Part shown: positions 5,008 to 6,336 of the stretch, one piece after another | Position numbering within the stretch: position 1 is the stretch's first letter | Layout: every line of letters begins with the position of its first letter | Assembly (NCBI GenBank): GCA_003135595.1 | Contig: PLCI01000076.1 | Coordinates: 13,270 to 19,605 of the forward strand | Source: Acidimicrobiaceae bacterium | GTDB lineage: Bacteria > Actinomycetota > Acidimicrobiia > Acidimicrobiales > RAAP-2 | Length of the DNA: 6,336 nucleotides | Direction: 5' to 3' | Notes under the pieces: generated by a model | Told to the model about the DNA's origin: nothing | The model's input: only the letters and a program-made list of their open reading frames with translations | Database searches by the model: none | Position numbers and translations under genes: made by a program

Positions 5008-6111
5008 TCACGTGCGCGCGAATCGCTCGGCAGCCCGCTCGTAGCGAACGAGGTAGCGGTCGACGAGCGCGGCCATCGACCAGTGCGCGGCGTGCTCGGC
5101 AGCGGCTTTGAGCGCCTTGTTCGTCGCTGGGTGCTCGATCGCCTCGCGCAGCGCGAGGGCGAGCGCGTCGGGATCGCTGGGTGCGACGAGCCGCGCGTGG
5201 CCCGCGGTCGCCTCCCGATAGCCCTCGATGTCCGAGGCCACGACCGCGGTGCCCGCCGCCATCCCCTCGAGGGGGACGAGACCGAAGCTCTCGCCGCCGA
5301 GCGAGGGCACGCACAGCACGTCCGCACCCCGCAACCGCGAGAACTTCTCGGTGTCGCTCGCCGCACCCAGCCAGACGACGCGGCGGTCCGCCGCGTGCCG
5401 GCGCTGGAGCGACTCGGTCTGCGGACCGCGGCCGAGCACCCAGCACTCGATCGGCAGGTCGATCCGCTTGAGCGCCTCGAGCAAGACGCCGAGGCCCTTT
5501 CGCTCCTCGTGGCGCCCGACGAACAGGATGGTGGGCGCCGTCGTCGGGTGCGGCACGGCGGCTCGGATGGCGGCGTCCTCGATCCCGTTGAACAGCACCT
5601 CGGGGTGGATGCCGGTCGCCTCGGCAATCGTCGCCGCGGCGAAGTCGCTGACCGCCGTGGCCTCGTCGAGGCCCCGAGCGAGCAGGCGGAAGATCGGCTT
5701 GCCCGCGACGTACGCGGGCCCACCGCCGCCGCGGTGGAACGTGCCGACGGTCGGGCGGCGGTGCGCGCGGAGGAGCCCGTAGGCGGCGACCGGCGCGAAC
5801 GGCTCGTGGACGTGCACCACGCCGTCGCGAAGGGTGGCGGCGATCGACGCGAACGTCCTTGACGCGAGGGACGAGAGCGTCACGGGGGCGCGCGAGCCGT
5901 TGGCGGGCACCGCGAGGACGCGGCCGACCGCGACGTGGGCGATGCCCAGCGACTCGAGGGCCTCGTCGTGGAGGCCCGGCGAGCACACGGTGACCGAGAC
6001 GCCTCTCGAGGCCAGCTCGGCGGCCATCGCGCGCACCTGGGTCTGGACTCCCCCGGGCACGCTCAGTGCGTAGGGGCTCACGAGCTGGACGCGGGTGATG
6101 CCCGTCGTCAC
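5008..6111 (-). CDS. pimA: GT4 glycosyltransferase, PimA-type phosphatidylinositol mannosyltransferase
   Basis: GT-B-fold, retaining GT4 enzyme that would transfer mannose from GDP-mannose to phosphatidylinositol on the cytoplasmic side of the membrane, the first step of phosphatidylinositol mannoside synthesis. The product has 367 residues; mycobacterial PimA is near 380. Visible are SPYALSVPGGVQTQV (12-26, acceptor-side glycine-rich loop), PANGSRAPV (69-77), VVHVHEPFAP (98-107), GTFHRGG (123-129), the donor-site FVGRHEERKG (R200, K205) and the EX7E motif ESFGLVPLE (E274 and E282). The GTG at 6111 overlaps the upstream acyltransferase stop (GTGA) and puts the conserved N-terminal strand in place. 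No Shine-Dalgarno sequence is seen, so translation is probably coupled. The PimA assignment over another GT4 specificity rests on these motifs plus the acyltransferase neighbour. The gene symbol is therefore likely rather than certain. Confidence 0.87.
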   Translation of the reverse strand: MTTGITRVQLVSPYALSVPGGVQTQVRAMAAELASRGVSVTVCSPGLHDEALESLGIAHVAVGRVLAVPANGSRAPVTLSSLASRTFASIAATLRDGVVHVHEPFAPVAAYGLLRAHRRPTVGTFHRGGGGPAYVAGKPIFRLLARGLDEATAVSDFAAATIAEATGIHPEVLFNGIEDAAIRAAVPHPTTAPTILFVGRHEERKGLGVLLEALKRIDLPIECWVLGRGPQTESLQRRHAADRRVVWLGAASDTEKFSRLRGADVLCVPSLGGESFGLVPLEGMAAGTAVVASDIEGYREATAGHARLVAPSDPDALALALREAIEHPATNKALKAAAEHAAHWSMAALVDRYLVRYERAAERFART

Positions 6112-6336
6112 GCCGCGTCTGGCCAGACCGCCTGGAGCACGTGCCACTGCTCGGGAGCACGGCGGATGAGCCAGCCGAGCTCGCTCGCGACGACCTGGGT
6201 CACCCGGGCGACGTCCTCTCGGATCGAGCCACGCCGGGCGGTGTCGATCGGGGGCGTCACGACGACGTGGTGATCGCGCCCCGGCCCGCTGTAGACCGCC
6301 GCGCACAGCAGGGTCGCGCCGGTGCGCAGCGCGAGG
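6108..6336 (-). CDS. LpxL/PatA-type lipid acyltransferase (C-terminal 75 residues only)
   Basis: Only the end of the gene is in the window: 75 residues and a TGA at 6108, with the 5' part beyond the right edge. It begins LALRTGATLLCAAVYSGPG and finishes RRAPEQWHVLQAVWPDAA. The segment LIRRAPEQWH near the end is the hallmark C-terminus of the LpxL/HtrB lysophospholipid acyltransferase family (usual form RRxPEQWxxxxxxWP). In actinobacteria the family member next to pimA is the phosphatidylinositol mannoside acyltransferase PatA, which acylates the mannose that PimA adds, at the inner membrane face. The stop overlaps the pimA GTG by four bases, which supports a shared pathway and translational coupling. 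The catalytic HX4D motif is in the missing part and cannot be checked. Confidence 0.85.
   Translation of the reverse strand, partial: LALRTGATLLCAAVYSGPGRDHHVVVTPPIDTARRGSIREDVARVTQVVASELGWLIRRAPEQWHVLQAVWPDAA

Noticed and set aside
6117..6128. Perfect 12-base palindrome GTCTGGCCAGAC just before the mannosyltransferase start
   Set aside because: About one or two 12-base palindromes are expected by chance in a window this size, and this one lies within acyltransferase codons (VWPD).
4130..6160. A single 676-residue minus-strand protein covering the mannosyltransferase and the M48-like region
   Set aside because: Only its last part (from about 4966) is protein-like. The upstream part is an out-of-frame reading of the mannosyltransferase gene, rich in Arg and Pro, so it is not a fusion.
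1..6336. A hidden mobile element, defence system, CRISPR array or RNA gene
   Set aside because: Genes fill nearly the whole window with gaps of at most about 41 bases. All are conserved housekeeping families in a known order, and no direct repeat arrays, transposase motifs or tRNA-like segments were seen.

Overview
The window comes from a high-GC (about 70% by sampling a few lines) actinobacterial chromosome. All nine genes lie on the minus strand, packed tightly, so transcription runs from the right edge to the left. The order is LpxL/PatA-type acyltransferase (3' end only), PimA-type mannosyltransferase, a membrane protein of the M48 peptidase fold, pdxS, pdxT, yebC, ruvC, ruvA and ruvB (5' part only). 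From memory this matches the order in Streptomyces and, with insertions, the Mycobacterium tuberculosis patA-pimA ... pdxS ... pdxT-yebC ... ruvCAB region. The phylum call is firm. A deeper branch such as Acidimicrobiia is only a guess.

Right part (4130-6336): the acyltransferase and the mannosyltransferase overlap by four bases (GTGA) and would act in sequence at the inner face of the membrane to build phosphatidylinositol mannosides. Next comes a two-helix membrane protein that keeps most M48 (HtpX-like) landmarks, but its zinc-protease motif reads HGLAH instead of HExxH. It is most likely a pseudo-peptidase.

Middle part (1826-4105): pdxS and pdxT, two bases apart, encode the two subunits of the glutamine-dependent pyridoxal 5'-phosphate synthase. 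yebC follows and has the only textbook Shine-Dalgarno sequence in the window.

Left part (1-1785): ruvC, ruvA and ruvB, joined by GTGA and ATGA overlaps, encode the Holliday-junction resolvasome. A perfect Gram-positive-type LexA (SOS) box lies across the ruvC start codon.

No mobile element, RNA gene, CRISPR array or gene-free stretch over 300 bases was seen; the largest intergenic gap is about 41 bases. The most notable signals are the degenerate M48 active site, the LexA box inside the ruvC start, and a TANNNT -10-like hexamer exactly 7 bases before the start codons of the M48-like gene, pdxS and ruvC, which suggests leaderless transcripts. I found no wholly new system; the window is a conserved housekeeping locus with these regulatory and enzymatic twists.
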